Below, in pieces: positions 8,998 to 18,477 of a stretch of 64,000 nt of DNA (the first letter of the stretch is position 1; each line of letters opens with the position of its first letter). This DNA comes from Acinetobacter piscicola (GTDB lineage: Bacteria > Pseudomonadota > Gammaproteobacteria > Pseudomonadales > Moraxellaceae). Location of the stretch: assembly GCF_015218165.1 (NCBI RefSeq), contig NZ_CP048659.1:3100001-3164000 (forward strand). Direction: 5' to 3'. The position numbers were made by a program, and so were the translations under genes. Below the pieces are notes generated by a model. It searched no databases, had not been told where the DNA came from, and saw only the letters and a list, made by a program, of their open reading frames with translations.

Positions 8998-10632
8998 ATG
9001 ACGCAAACCACAAATCCGATACGACAAAAGTACCAACAGCATCACAAACTTAAGATTTTTAATACAAAAATGGTGCTACTTTCTGCCATTATCGTATGTG
9101 GTTTGCCTGCGTGTAATACCCTACCTACACAGCAACACCCCATCACTCCCGTTTATGCTAAAGACACGCCGACAGATCAAACGACTTTGGCACAACTCAT
9201 TAACCCTTTAAAAGCACAAAATCCTGATCTCACAGGTTTTCATGTTTTATACGACCCTTTTGATGCGATTGCCGCACGTATTCATCTGATTGATAAAGCT
9301 GAAAAAACTTTAGATTTACAATATTATATTTGGGACAATGACAAGATCGGTTCATTGGCACTGTATAAAATCATTCAAGCTGCGGATCGGGGAGTCAAAG
9401 TTCGCTTATTGGTCGATGATAATAACGCACAAAACATGGAAGCGATTTATTTAGCACTCGACCAACACTCTAATATTGATGTCAAACTGTTTAACCCCTA
9501 CCGCTTTCGTTCATTTCGCCCACTTGACATGGTGATCGATTTAAAACGTATCAATCGCCGTATGCACAATAAAACCTTTACTGCCGACCAACAAATTAGT
9601 TTGATTGGTGGACGAAATATGAGTAACCAATATTACAATATCAGCGACAATTATCAGTTCTCTGATGTTGATGTCATGTTGGTCGGTAAAGCGGTTGAAG
9701 ATATTAATCACTCTTTTGATGAATATTGGAACCACGAATATGCTTTTCCTGTGCGTGACATTGTTAGCCACAAAAAATATACCTTGCGTTATGAAGGACT
9801 CAAACAACAACTGACCCAACATTATGAAGAAATCACCACGCAAAATTATATGAACCTCAGTTCACATTCTCATGATTTTGACAATTGGTTAAATCACCAC
9901 ATTCAGCTCGATTGGGTCAAAGCAGAAGTCATTAAAGATGCTCCTGACAAAATTAAATCTAAAGCAAAAAAAGAAGAACATCTCAACTTTCAAATGCTGA
10001 CGCATTTAGAAAAACCTGAACAAAGTGTAGATCTTGTTTCTGCTTATTTCGTGCCACAAAAAGAAGGTGAAGAGCGCCTGATTGAATTGGCACAAAAAGG
10101 CGTACAAGTTCGTGTACTCACCAATTCATTTAAAGCCAATGATGTTGCTTTAGTCCATGCATTCTATGCAAAATATCGAGAAAACTTACTGAAAAATGGT
10201 GTGGAGTTATATGAGTTTTTACCTGCAATTCCTGAACAAGAACTCGATGAAAATATTAAAAAGCTCTCCAAAGAAACCAAAGTGAGTTTAAAAGGTTTAA
10301 GTCGTTCTAGCCTACACGCCAAACTCATGGCATTAGATGATAAACAAGTCTTTATTGGTTCTTTTAATTTTGATCCACGCTCTGCCAATCTAAATACTGA
10401 AATTGGCGTGATTTTAAATAGTCCATCCTTAGCACAGGCTGTACATTCAACCATGGATAAAAACCTGACTAAATATGCCTATAAATTGGTGCTGAACTCG
10501 CAACAAAAAATTCACTGGGTTCGTACCACACCGACCGAAATTCGGACCATTCGTAAAGAACCAAAAATGAAATGGTGGCAAAAAGCAGGTGTGAAAATTA
10601 TTTCATGGTTGCCAATTGAAGGCTTCATGTAA
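8998..10632 (+). CDS. Phospholipase D family protein, ClsC/YmdC-like
   Basis: This 544-residue protein has two HKD catalytic motifs: HNKTFTADQQISLIGGRN near residue 190 and HAKLMALDDKQVFIGSFNFD near 440, as in cardiolipin synthases and related transphosphatidylases. The N terminus is basic, then hydrophobic (MVLLSAIIVCGLPAC), ending in Cys in a lipobox-like context (LPAC), so it may be a lipoprotein. The C-terminal region ends in an amphipathic segment. It probably makes or remodels cardiolipin in the envelope. A PlsC-like acyltransferase gene lies convergent and next to it, which fits a lipid role. Confidence 0.86.
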   Translation: MTQTTNPIRQKYQQHHKLKIFNTKMVLLSAIIVCGLPACNTLPTQQHPITPVYAKDTPTDQTTLAQLINPLKAQNPDLTGFHVLYDPFDAIAARIHLIDKAEKTLDLQYYIWDNDKIGSLALYKIIQAADRGVKVRLLVDDNNAQNMEAIYLALDQHSNIDVKLFNPYRFRSFRPLDMVIDLKRINRRMHNKTFTADQQISLIGGRNMSNQYYNISDNYQFSDVDVMLVGKAVEDINHSFDEYWNHEYAFPVRDIVSHKKYTLRYEGLKQQLTQHYEEITTQNYMNLSSHSHDFDNWLNHHIQLDWVKAEVIKDAPDKIKSKAKKEEHLNFQMLTHLEKPEQSVDLVSAYFVPQKEGEERLIELAQKGVQVRVLTNSFKANDVALVHAFYAKYRENLLKNGVELYEFLPAIPEQELDENIKKLSKETKVSLKGLSRSSLHAKLMALDDKQVFIGSFNFDPRSANLNTEIGVILNSPSLAQAVHSTMDKNLTKYAYKLVLNSQQKIHWVRTTPTEIRTIRKEPKMKWWQKAGVKIISWLPIEGFM

Positions 10633-10650
10633 AAATAAAAGATGTACTAA

Positions 10651-10684
10651 AAAAATCTGATTGAGCGATCAATCAGATTTTTTA
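10651..10684 (+). terminator. Bidirectional terminator between the PLD and acyltransferase genes
   Basis: A perfect 14-bp inverted repeat (10651-10664 with 10669-10682, 4-nt loop) has A-runs on one side and T-runs on the other. It serves two convergent genes. Confidence 0.9.
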
Positions 10685-10701
10685 ATCGCATGCGCTAAAA
10701 G

Positions 10702-11520
10702 CTAACCCAACACTTCTTTTTGCAACTGAGCCAAACCTTCTTGCATCTTTTCCTGAACCAATTTCGTCAAGGTTTCCACCGTATGCCCTTCCGTAGAAAT
10801 CAACGGTAACGCACGTAAATGTGCGGTCACTTTTGGCATTTCTAATACAGCTTGAACATTATCGATAAATGTTTCTTCGCCAATAAAGGGCACAACTGTG
10901 TCTAATTGACCTTGTTGATTTACATAACAAATCACACAAGCTTGCACAGGTTTTTGCGCTTCAATCGCTGCGCCCAAAATACGTCCATGCACTTTCTTTA
11001 CTCGTGTACCATCTGTTGTGGTCGCTTCAGGGAAAAATAACACAGGCACATTTTGACTTAAAAATTTTGCGATCTGTTCACGAATACGAATCGAATCGCC
11101 TGAACCACGCTTAATAAAGAGTGTGCCGCCCCCTTTTGCCAAAGTGCCCAAAATCGGCCAATTTTCAATTTCAGCCTTTGCCAAAAAGAACACCCGTGCA
11201 CCTGAGCCTAAAACGGCGATATCTAACCATGAAATATGATTACTTACCCATAAAGCAGGCTCGCGTGGAATTGTCCCATGCACATGAACATCGACATTAA
11301 AAACCTCGGCAAGACGGCGACAGAAATACTGCACATAACGTGTATTATTCGAATTATTGGGATCTTTATAGAGTTGATGGCGAAAAACCAAATAGAAACC
11401 TTCTGAGACAACTGCTGTGCCTTTGATGAGTTTTTTGCTATATAAAAAAGTTTTCGAAAATAGATTTAATTTCTTAGTTGCGTCTGACGGTAAGGTCATA
11501 TTTGTCTGTTGTTGCGGCAT
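10702..11520 (-). CDS. 1-acyl-glycerol-3-phosphate acyltransferase (PlsC-like)
   Basis: This 272-residue membrane-associated acyltransferase of phospholipid synthesis has the catalytic NHISWLD (NHx4D) near residue 92, the GSGDSIRIREQI block near 140, and the acceptor-binding FFPEATTTDG near 165, where the family commonly has EGT. PlsC enzymes acylate lysophosphatidic acid; relatives acylate ornithine lipids, so the acceptor is not certain. It is monocistronic and convergent with the PLD gene. Confidence 0.88.
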   Translation of the reverse strand: MPQQQTNMTLPSDATKKLNLFSKTFLYSKKLIKGTAVVSEGFYLVFRHQLYKDPNNSNNTRYVQYFCRRLAEVFNVDVHVHGTIPREPALWVSNHISWLDIAVLGSGARVFFLAKAEIENWPILGTLAKGGGTLFIKRGSGDSIRIREQIAKFLSQNVPVLFFPEATTTDGTRVKKVHGRILGAAIEAQKPVQACVICYVNQQGQLDTVVPFIGEETFIDNVQAVLEMPKVTAHLRALPLISTEGHTVETLTKLVQEKMQEGLAQLQKEVLG

Positions 11521-11699
11521 AGTTGCTCACTAAAATCAGTATTAATCAAATTCATTTGTACGTATTGTATACCACATATACAAGAAGTTGCATTGATCAT
11601 ATAAACACAACAATTAGATAACTTAAGCTCATTTTTATCTACACCTGTTTATTCTAAAATTCAACCATTAAGTGATCAAAAAGAAGGCATAAAAAGCAA

Positions 11700-11834
11700 A
11701 TGCAACTCAGTAAAAATAGCACTATTTCACAGCATCTTGACCTCAAATTTTCATTTAGAAAACTACTGGGTTATGTTGTTTTATATTGTGGCAGTTTGGT
11801 TCTACTCTCTAAAATTTTTATTGCACTTCTTTGA
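11700..11834 (+). CDS. Putative 44-residue membrane peptide
   Basis: In the 387-base gap between the acyltransferase and hflX there is a short ORF from ATG at 11700 to TGA at 11834. Its second half (LLGYVVLYCGSLVLLSKIFI) is one hydrophobic helix preceded by Lys/Arg residues, a typical small membrane protein layout. AAGAAGG lies about 12 bases upstream of the ATG, slightly far for a ribosome site. There is no homology knowledge behind this call. The rest of the gap is AT-rich with nothing else recognisable. Confidence 0.35.
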   Translation: MQLSKNSTISQHLDLKFSFRKLLGYVVLYCGSLVLLSKIFIALL

Positions 11835-11907
11835 CAATAACTGCATTTTTTATCAGAAATTACTTTAGAATGGATTGAAATCAATCTATTTGAGAGTCTA
11901 AATATCT

Positions 11908-13239
11908 GTGGAATATGCAAATCGAACACCAATCAATGAACGAACAATCTTAGTCAGTGTCGCCGTACAAATTTTAGATGATATCGATCATGAGGAATTT
12001 CGATTATTAGCCAAATCCGCAGGTGCAGAAATTTTAGAACATTTGCATGTGCAACGCATTAAACCTGACCCTAAGTTCTTTATCGGCTCAGGCAAAGCTG
12101 AAGAAATTGCAGTACAAGTTGAAGCTTTAGACATTGAATTGGTCATTTTTGATCATGCCCTTTCCCCTGCACAAGAACGTAATTTAGAAAATATTTTAAA
12201 ATGTCGTGTGATTGACCGCACAGGTCTAATCTTAGATATTTTTGCACAACGTGCCCGTACCCATGAAGGCAAACTCCAAGTTGAATTGGCTCAGCTTGAT
12301 CACCTTTCATCTCGCCTTGTTCGCCGTCACAGTAACCTCGACAGTCAAAAAGGGGGGATCGGGCTGCGTGGTCCAGGTGAAACGATTTTAGAAACAGATC
12401 GCCGTTTATTACGTATTCGTATGGATCAACTCAAAGATCGTTTAGAAAAAGTGCGTAAAACACGTAGCCAAGGACGAGCAGCACGACAAAAAGCAGCTAT
12501 TCCAACCGTGTCTTTGGTCGGCTATACCAATGCAGGAAAATCGACATTATTCAATATTCTAGCAAATAGCGATGTCTATGCTGCAGACCAATTATTTGCC
12601 ACCCTTGACCCGACACTCCGACGCTTAGATTGGGATGGCATCGGGACATTAGTCCTTGCTGATACCGTAGGTTTTGTCCGTAATCTTGCTCATGCCCTCG
12701 TTGAATCTTTTAAAGCGACCCTCGAAGAAACCTTACAAGCCAGTCTACTGCTGCATGTGATTGATTCGAGTAGCCCTGATATGCTTGAGCAAATTGAGGC
12801 GGTAGAAATTGTACTCAAAGAAATTGGCGTCGATGTCCCTATTTTAAAAGTGTATAACAAAATTGACCAATCGGGTGAAGATGCCAAAATCATTTATGCG
12901 CGACCTCACCAACCTGACCGAGTGTATGTCTCTGCACATACAGGACAAGGTTTAGACTTACTGCGTAAAGCGGTACAAGAATGTTTAATGGGACAGCTCC
13001 AAAATTTTCACCTTGTCCTGAAACCTGAATATGGCAAATTACGTAATCAACTTTATGCCCTGAATGTAATTCAATCTGAAAATTACGATGAAAATGGTCA
13101 ATTACTTTTAGAAGTAAATATTGCACCCTATAAACTTGAACAACTCATTAAACAAGCACATTTACCAATCGATCAAATTTTAGGTGATAAAGCACAACAG
13201 TTTGCAAGACCTTTAGAAGAATTTGAAATTAAGCGCTGA
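11908..13239 (+). CDS. hflX: Ribosome-associated GTPase HflX
   Basis: This 443-residue protein has an N-terminal HflX domain with the glycine-rich GGIGLRGPGETILETDRR linker, then a GTPase domain: G1 GYTNAGKST near residue 205, G3 DTVGF, and G4 NKID. HflX splits stalled or heat-damaged ribosomes into subunits. The start is GTG at 11908, as no in-frame ATG lies near the family N terminus. In many proteobacteria hflX follows hfq; here hfq is not adjacent and the gene seems to have its own promoter. Length fits the family. Confidence 0.95.
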   Translation: MEYANRTPINERTILVSVAVQILDDIDHEEFRLLAKSAGAEILEHLHVQRIKPDPKFFIGSGKAEEIAVQVEALDIELVIFDHALSPAQERNLENILKCRVIDRTGLILDIFAQRARTHEGKLQVELAQLDHLSSRLVRRHSNLDSQKGGIGLRGPGETILETDRRLLRIRMDQLKDRLEKVRKTRSQGRAARQKAAIPTVSLVGYTNAGKSTLFNILANSDVYAADQLFATLDPTLRRLDWDGIGTLVLADTVGFVRNLAHALVESFKATLEETLQASLLLHVIDSSSPDMLEQIEAVEIVLKEIGVDVPILKVYNKIDQSGEDAKIIYARPHQPDRVYVSAHTGQGLDLLRKAVQECLMGQLQNFHLVLKPEYGKLRNQLYALNVIQSENYDENGQLLLEVNIAPYKLEQLIKQAHLPIDQILGDKAQQFARPLEEFEIKR

Positions 13240-13284
13240 ATGAGTTAAAACGTGAAAGATAAATTAAGTTGATTAAAAAATAGC

Positions 13285-13656
13285 ATGGACTTGTTCAAAA
13301 ATATAGATTGGCTCGCATGGATCGCCACCATCGCCCTGATCATTTTCTTTCGAGAAGCCTCAGTGTGGATCATGAGGCAATTTAATCATCCTGAACTCGG
13401 CAACCTCACAGGCTTACTGAGTCTTTTACTGATTCTCATCATTTGGCGTCGATTTAAAAAAATTCCATCTCGCTTAGTTGACACCAACAACAAACTCATG
13501 AAGGAAAGTGGTTTTGCTTTTCTACCCATTTGTGCAGGTTCATTACTGATGCTTGTGAGCATGGGCAAAGAAATCCCTTTATTTTTATTAGTCATGTTTG
13601 TCAGTACCCTTATTCCACTTTGGGTCTATGCAAAAATGGCAAAAAAATGGTTATAA
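13285..13656 (+). CDS. CidA/LrgA family holin-like protein
   Basis: A 123-residue protein with four hydrophobic segments and the family middle motif RLVDTNNKLMKESGFAFLP. CidA/LrgA proteins are small membrane proteins linked to autolysis or, in recent work, to pyruvate transport. It precedes an LrgB-type partner by 10 bases, the usual two-gene arrangement. Function in gram-negative bacteria is not well established. Confidence 0.88.
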   Translation: MDLFKNIDWLAWIATIALIIFFREASVWIMRQFNHPELGNLTGLLSLLLILIIWRRFKKIPSRLVDTNNKLMKESGFAFLPICAGSLLMLVSMGKEIPLFLLVMFVSTLIPLWVYAKMAKKWL

Positions 13657-13666
13657 GGAGATGACA

Positions 13667-14335
13667 ATGCTCAGTATTTTAACAGGATTTTTGATTACGC
13701 TTACCGCATATTTGGCAGCTAAACCAATCAACAAAAAATTTCCACAAGTCCCTTTATTGGTCATTGCCATGTTCTTTGTCATTGGTATTTTAATGATCTT
13801 TAAAATTCCGTATGAACAATATAATACCCAAATGAATGGGATTTTCAGTCATCTGTTAGGTTATGTCACTGTTGCGCTTGCCATCCCTTTAGCAGCCATG
13901 CGTTATGATGACTTACCGATTAAATCTGTCGTAGGCATTTTGGTTTTTGCGAGTATCAGTGCTGTGGCTTTACCTATGGGTTTAGCGTATTTACTCCACA
14001 TGTCTGAACCCACCATCATGGCATTTGCAACACGTGCAGTGACCACCCCTATTGCCATTAATATTGCTACACTTCTACATTCACCTGTGTCCATGGTAAT
14101 TTTGATTGTGATTTTATCTGGGGTGATTGGGGCTGCATTTTCCTCAATTATCCTTCGCAATATCAATGATGAGCGTGCATCTGGCTTAGCACTCGGCTTG
14201 GCTGCACACGCGATTGGAACAGCGCAAGCTTGGCAACGTGGCGCAGTTGCTGGTCGATATGCTGCCTTTGGTATGGCAGTGAATGCAGTCTTCACTGCCA
14301 TTTGGCTACCTAGTTTTATCTTATTTATTCAATAA
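13667..14335 (+). CDS. LrgB/CidB family membrane protein
   Basis: A 222-residue polytopic membrane protein, the usual partner of CidA/LrgA. Family features are FATRAVTTPIAINIA near the middle and LGLAAHAIGTAQAWQ in the C-terminal third. The start at 13667 is decided by AAGGAG at 13655-13660, six bases upstream; a longer in-frame reading from 13598 would overlap the CidA gene by 59 bases. It ends before a good terminator. Confidence 0.9.
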   Translation: MLSILTGFLITLTAYLAAKPINKKFPQVPLLVIAMFFVIGILMIFKIPYEQYNTQMNGIFSHLLGYVTVALAIPLAAMRYDDLPIKSVVGILVFASISAVALPMGLAYLLHMSEPTIMAFATRAVTTPIAINIATLLHSPVSMVILIVILSGVIGAAFSSIILRNINDERASGLALGLAAHAIGTAQAWQRGAVAGRYAAFGMAVNAVFTAIWLPSFILFIQ

Positions 14336-14350
14336 TGAATAATTCATTTA

Positions 14351-14380
14351 AAAGAGATTGTTTCTATACAATCTCTTTTT
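14351..14380 (+). terminator. Terminator after the CidA/LrgB pair
   Basis: An 11-bp stem (14351-14361 with 14368-14378) is followed by T residues. Confidence 0.85.
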
Positions 14381-14558
14381 TTACGTTCGTTTTCATTTTT
14401 ATAAATTAACAAAAAATGTCACTTTTGATAAAATATTGTGAAATAAATCATATTTTTTAAATAGTAATTGCTCAATATTTAATAAATATGGCAAACTCAC
14501 CCTATAAATTGTGTCTTTATTCAACAATTGAAAATACAATGTAAAAGAGAAAAATATC

Positions 14559-15008
14559 ATGAAAAATACAGTAAATTGGATTGCAGCGTGTCTTCTAACT
14601 TGTCTAAGTAGCACAATTTTTGCACAAGATATTACAGGGTCTTGGCAAAGCATTGACGATAAAACAGGCTCGCCTAAAGGCATTGTAGAAATTAAAAAAG
14701 ATCAAAATGGCACATATTACGGCATCATTACCAAAGTGACGCCACGTGTCGGTTATCAACCTAAAGAAATATGCGTCAACTGCCCTGCACCCTATACCAA
14801 CAAGCCTATTTTGGGTCTGAAAGCAATTACCAACTTAAAACGTATCAATGACTATGAATATGAAAATGGCAAAATTTTAGATCCAAACAGTGGTCGTTTA
14901 TACAGCCTAAAAGCAAAGCTTTCACAAAATGGAAGTAAGTTGAATATTCGTGGCTATTATGGCTTTTCGACCATTGGACGTAGTCAAACATGGATACGTA
15001 TAAATTAA
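14559..15008 (+). CDS. DUF2147 periplasmic protein, copy 1
   Basis: This 149-residue secreted protein has a signal peptide (about 1-22, cleavage after IFA before QDITGSW). The mature part is a DUF2147 domain: DITGSWQSIDD at the start, the CVNCPAPYTNKPILGL segment with two Cys two residues apart, the GKILDPNSGRLY segment, and RGYYGFSTIGRSQTW near the end. Copy 2 follows downstream at the same length. No enzymatic function is known for the family; a small lipocalin-like barrel is plausible. Confidence 0.85.
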   Translation: MKNTVNWIAACLLTCLSSTIFAQDITGSWQSIDDKTGSPKGIVEIKKDQNGTYYGIITKVTPRVGYQPKEICVNCPAPYTNKPILGLKAITNLKRINDYEYENGKILDPNSGRLYSLKAKLSQNGSKLNIRGYYGFSTIGRSQTWIRIN

Positions 15009-15285
15009 TCTTGCAGGTTCTATCAAGCAGCAAAAGTAGTTAAACATTATTTTTTAAATCCATATAAACAAGGATATTTATATGGATCGTTTACTTTCAT
15101 ATTATTCAACTCAAAATAATAGTGACTACCTTTTATATCAATTCTTCATCCTATATTCATTTCGTACTTTCATTGGCAACTTCAATATATTTTAGTGTAC
15201 TTTCAACACTTGAAATATACACAAAAAATTGCTGAAATATCGTGGGATATTTACATCAATGAATTTTTATATCAAGGAAAGTAAG

Positions 15286-15735
15286 ATGAAAATTCAAATA
15301 AAAATTGCTGCACTATTAATCGGACTTTGCACCCACTCTAGCCTCTTTGCACAGGATATTACAGGCATATGGCAACAAATTGATGATCAGTCAGGTGAAG
15401 CCAAAGCACAAATTGCATTTAAAAAAGACAGTACTGGTGCTTATACGGGAACGATTATTAAAATTACACCTCGACCTGGTTATACACCAAAAGAATTATG
15501 TGTGAACTGTCCTGCACCCTATACCAATAAACCTGTATTAGGTTTAAACCTCATTACAGGGTTAAAACATATTCAAGACAAAGATTATGATCAGGGTAAA
15601 ATCATTGATCCTTTAACAGGAAAAGTATATCGCCTAAAAGCCAAATTAAACCAAACTGGTAAAATGTTACGCTTAAGAGGTTACTTAGGAACATCTATTT
15701 TAGGACGTAGTCAAACTTGGGTACGTGTTGAATAA
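15286..15735 (+). CDS. DUF2147 periplasmic protein, copy 2
   Basis: This is a paralog of the preceding gene, also 149 residues, with a signal peptide (cleavage after LFA before QDITGIW) and the same landmarks: CVNCPAPYTNKPVLGL, GKIIDPLTGKVY and RGYLGTSILGRSQTW. The start at 15286 follows AAGGAAAGTAAG; an in-frame extension to 15229 lacks a signal-peptide layout. The two copies are separated by 277 bases of AT-rich sequence, long enough for a separate promoter, and copy 2 ends at a strong terminator. Confidence 0.85.
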   Translation: MKIQIKIAALLIGLCTHSSLFAQDITGIWQQIDDQSGEAKAQIAFKKDSTGAYTGTIIKITPRPGYTPKELCVNCPAPYTNKPVLGLNLITGLKHIQDKDYDQGKIIDPLTGKVYRLKAKLNQTGKMLRLRGYLGTSILGRSQTWVRVE

Positions 15736-15749
15736 TCATACTTAAAAAT

Positions 15750-15785
15750 AAAATGAAGCCATCTCAAAAGATGGCTTCATTTTTT
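15750..15785 (+). terminator. Bidirectional terminator after DUF2147 copy 2
   Basis: A stem of about 14 bp (15751-15764 with 15769-15782) has A-runs and T-runs on either side, between two convergent transcription units. Confidence 0.9.
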
Positions 15786-15808
15786 CATTTTGATCTGATT
15801 AATTGTGG

Positions 15809-16666
15809 TTAAAACATTGGATTATCAACTTTAAAGCTTTGTTTATCTTCCAAACGATAAGCAATTAATTGATGCCCCCAAACACAACCACCATCTACAT
15901 TTTGAATCTGTTTCTGATTGGGTTGACTGATGGTTTTACCTTGTAATGCAGCCCAATGCCCAAAAATGATTTGATGTGTTTGCGCAGCCTTTGACGCATA
16001 GTCAAACCAAGGTTGAAAACCTTTAGGCATCGGCTCATCCAAAGCATCTTTAAAACTAAACTCTAAACGTCCTTGTACGTCAGTTAAACGCATACGAGTC
16101 AAATAATTGGTGATACAACGTAGGCGAGCTTGACCTTGTAAATCCTCTGACCAGACATCAGGTTCAGCGCCATACATCTCTTGTAAGAACGCATCTAAAA
16201 CAGCAAAATCCTCATGCGAAATTACCGCCTCAACTTCTTTGGCATATTGAGCTGTTTGAGCTGCATCCCAAATATGTGGAATTCCTGCATGAGTTAAAAT
16301 GGTCTGATCATTCGGAAATAAACACAAAGGTTGTCGTCGTAACCATTCAATCAACTCATCACTTTCAAGCGCATGAATCACATCGTCAATACGATCTTTT
16401 TCTTTGAGTTTTTTAATGCCACGTGCGACAGCCAAAAGATTTAGATCATGATTTCCCAATACTGTTGCAGCTGCACCACGCTCACACAATTTCTTGATAA
16501 AACGAATCGCACCCACTGAGTTTTCACCACGTGCAATCAGATCACCTGCGAACCAAATAAAATCTTGATCTGAATCAAATTGGATTTCTTTTAGCAACAT
16601 TTTCAAAGCTTCAAAACAGCCTTGTACATCACCAATCACATAGTTATATCGAATTGCACGGGTCAT
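15809..16666 (-). CDS. apaH: Symmetrical bis(5'-nucleosyl)-tetraphosphatase
   Basis: This 285-residue enzyme hydrolyses Ap4A to two ADP. Metallophosphoesterase motifs are GDVQGC near the N terminus, FAGDLIARGENS, and VLGNHDLNLLA. The downstream ILTHAGIPHIWD and IFGHWAALQGK segments match ApaH. It is the last gene of pdxA-ksgA-apaH on the minus strand, three bases from ksgA; the same grouping is found in many gammaproteobacteria. Length is close to the usual 280. Confidence 0.95.
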   Translation of the reverse strand: MTRAIRYNYVIGDVQGCFEALKMLLKEIQFDSDQDFIWFAGDLIARGENSVGAIRFIKKLCERGAAATVLGNHDLNLLAVARGIKKLKEKDRIDDVIHALESDELIEWLRRQPLCLFPNDQTILTHAGIPHIWDAAQTAQYAKEVEAVISHEDFAVLDAFLQEMYGAEPDVWSEDLQGQARLRCITNYLTRMRLTDVQGRLEFSFKDALDEPMPKGFQPWFDYASKAAQTHQIIFGHWAALQGKTISQPNQKQIQNVDGGCVWGHQLIAYRLEDKQSFKVDNPMF

Positions 16667-16669
16667 CAG

Positions 16670-17482
16670 TTAAGCCACCATTTGATCAGACAAAGCAACG
16701 AATTGTGCCAATGTTAAAGTTTCAGGGCGCGCCATTGGATCTACACCTGCATTTTCAAAACCATTTTCAACAAGCATACCTTTTAAACTATTACGTAAAG
16801 TTTTACGGCGCTGAGTAAAGACATGAGAAACTAAACGAGCCAATGCTTTTTCATTTTTCGCCACAATTGGTTTATTGGCATAAGGTTCCAAACGAAATAC
16901 CGCAGAGGTGACTTTAGGTGGTGGATTGAATGAACCTGGCGGCACTTCAAATAAAAATGTTGGCTTACAAAAATACTGAATCATGACAGACAAACGTCCA
17001 TATTCTTTCGTATTTGGCGAAGCAGTAATACGATCAACCACTTCTTTTTGCAGCATAAAATGCATGTCTTTGACTTTGTCACCAAACTCTAAGAGATGGA
17101 ATAAAAGCGGAGTTGAAATATTATAAGGGAGATTCCCCACCACGCGTAAAGGACGATTTTCCTGAAAAAGTTCAGTGAAATCATATTTCAAGGCATCAGT
17201 TTCAATAATGGTCAAACGTTCAGGATGAGGTACTCGACCCGGTAAACCTGCCGCCAAATCACGGTCAAGCTCAACCACAGTCAAAGCATCGCATTCACCA
17301 ATCAAAGGCGATGTTAATGCCGCAAGACCGGGACCAATTTCAACAATATTGTCCCCTGAACGCGGTGCAACAGAACGTACAATTTTGGCAATCACACGTT
17401 GGTCGTGTAAAAAGTTTTGTCCAAAACGCTTCCGCGTGTGATGCCCTTCATCTTTTGGGTTTAAGGCATTAATTTGATACAT
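16670..17482 (-). CDS. rsmA: 16S rRNA A1518/A1519 dimethyltransferase
   Basis: This 270-residue enzyme (KsgA) dimethylates two adenines near the 3' end of 16S rRNA during small-subunit assembly. Visible motifs are RKRFGQNFLHD at the N terminus, VEIGPGLAALT (SAM site), and NLPYNISTPLLFHLL, which contains the NLPY catalytic motif. The C terminus has HVFTQRRKTLRNSLK. It lies 20 bases downstream of pdxA and 3 bases before apaH, in one operon. Confidence 0.96.
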   Translation of the reverse strand: MYQINALNPKDEGHHTRKRFGQNFLHDQRVIAKIVRSVAPRSGDNIVEIGPGLAALTSPLIGECDALTVVELDRDLAAGLPGRVPHPERLTIIETDALKYDFTELFQENRPLRVVGNLPYNISTPLLFHLLEFGDKVKDMHFMLQKEVVDRITASPNTKEYGRLSVMIQYFCKPTFLFEVPPGSFNPPPKVTSAVFRLEPYANKPIVAKNEKALARLVSHVFTQRRKTLRNSLKGMLVENGFENAGVDPMARPETLTLAQFVALSDQMVA

Positions 17483-17502
17483 AAAATATTTTCCAACGTG
17501 AA

Positions 17503-18477
17503 TTAGTGTCTTGCCAAATCAAGTGCAAGGTCAACAGCAACATTTAAGCTAGAACTTTTTGCCTGTCCTGTGCCTGCAAGGGAGAGTGCTGTACCGTGAT
17601 CGACAGAGGTACGAATAAATGGTAAGCCTAAAGTAATATTAATCGCTTCACCGAATCCTTGTGATTTTAACACAGGTAAACCCTGATCGTGATACATTGC
17701 CAATACTGCATCAGCATCTTTTAAATGCTCAGGGGTAAATAAAGTATCAGCAGGTAGACTTAAACTCATGTTGACACCCTGTAGCCGATAGCTTTCAAGC
17801 ACAGGGTTAATCGTATCTATTTCTTCATGCCCTAAATACCCGCCCTCACCTGCATGGGGATTAAGCCCACACACCAGAATATTAGGATGTTCAATTTTAA
17901 ATTTGGTTTTTAAATCATGAATCAAAATGTCGATTACTTGATGTAATCTTTCTTTGGTAATCGCATCTGCAACGTCACGCAGTGCTAAATGGGTTGTTGC
18001 CAATGCCACACGTAATGTTTTAGTGGCTAACATCATCACGACACGGTCAACTTCTGCACATTCTTGATAATACTCAGTATGACCACTGAAATGAATCCCA
18101 GCATCATTGATCACTGACTTTTGTACAGGTGCAGTGGCTACCCCAACGCTTTGACCTTGTAGAGCATAATAGGCTGAACGATGTAATTGTTCTAATACAT
18201 AGGCTGAATTTTTAGGATTTAATTGTCCGAGTACAACATCTTCATATAAAGGCACATGCTCAACATAGAGTTGACCTTGCGTGGATGAATCTTTTTGCCC
18301 CATATATTCAATGATCTGTATCTCTTGTTTTAAAATTTCGGCACGATCACGCAACATATTGATATCCGCCAATACTACAATTGGTCGCTCATCAACACGC
18401 TCTGCAAGACTCAGACAAATATCAGGACCAATGCCTGCAGGCTCACCACTAGTGATATATAAAGGAAGCATTTTCAT
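17503..18477 (-). CDS. pdxA: 4-hydroxythreonine-4-phosphate dehydrogenase
   Basis: This protein of about 324 residues acts in pyridoxal-5'-phosphate synthesis, oxidising 4-phosphohydroxy-threonine. Motifs are TSGEPAGIGPD at the N terminus, HFSGHTEYYQ with a metal-binding His, CGLNPHAGEGGYLG, and AMYHDQGLPVLK. Four in-frame starts lie within 18 bases (18486, 18477 and 18471 are ATG-type options); 18477 is chosen because the family begins a few residues before the TSGEPAG segment. A TATAAT sits close upstream on the minus strand (near 18503), so transcription could start very near the first codon. It heads the pdxA-ksgA-apaH operon. Confidence 0.93.
   Translation of the reverse strand: MKMLPLYITSGEPAGIGPDICLSLAERVDERPIVVLADINMLRDRAEILKQEIQIIEYMGQKDSSTQGQLYVEHVPLYEDVVLGQLNPKNSAYVLEQLHRSAYYALQGQSVGVATAPVQKSVINDAGIHFSGHTEYYQECAEVDRVVMMLATKTLRVALATTHLALRDVADAITKERLHQVIDILIHDLKTKFKIEHPNILVCGLNPHAGEGGYLGHEEIDTINPVLESYRLQGVNMSLSLPADTLFTPEHLKDADAVLAMYHDQGLPVLKSQGFGEAINITLGLPFIRTSVDHGTALSLAGTGQAKSSSLNVAVDLALDLARH

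Noticed and set aside
13598..13666. Longer LrgB ORF overlapping CidA
   Set aside because: AAGGAG at 13655-13660 points to the start at 13667.
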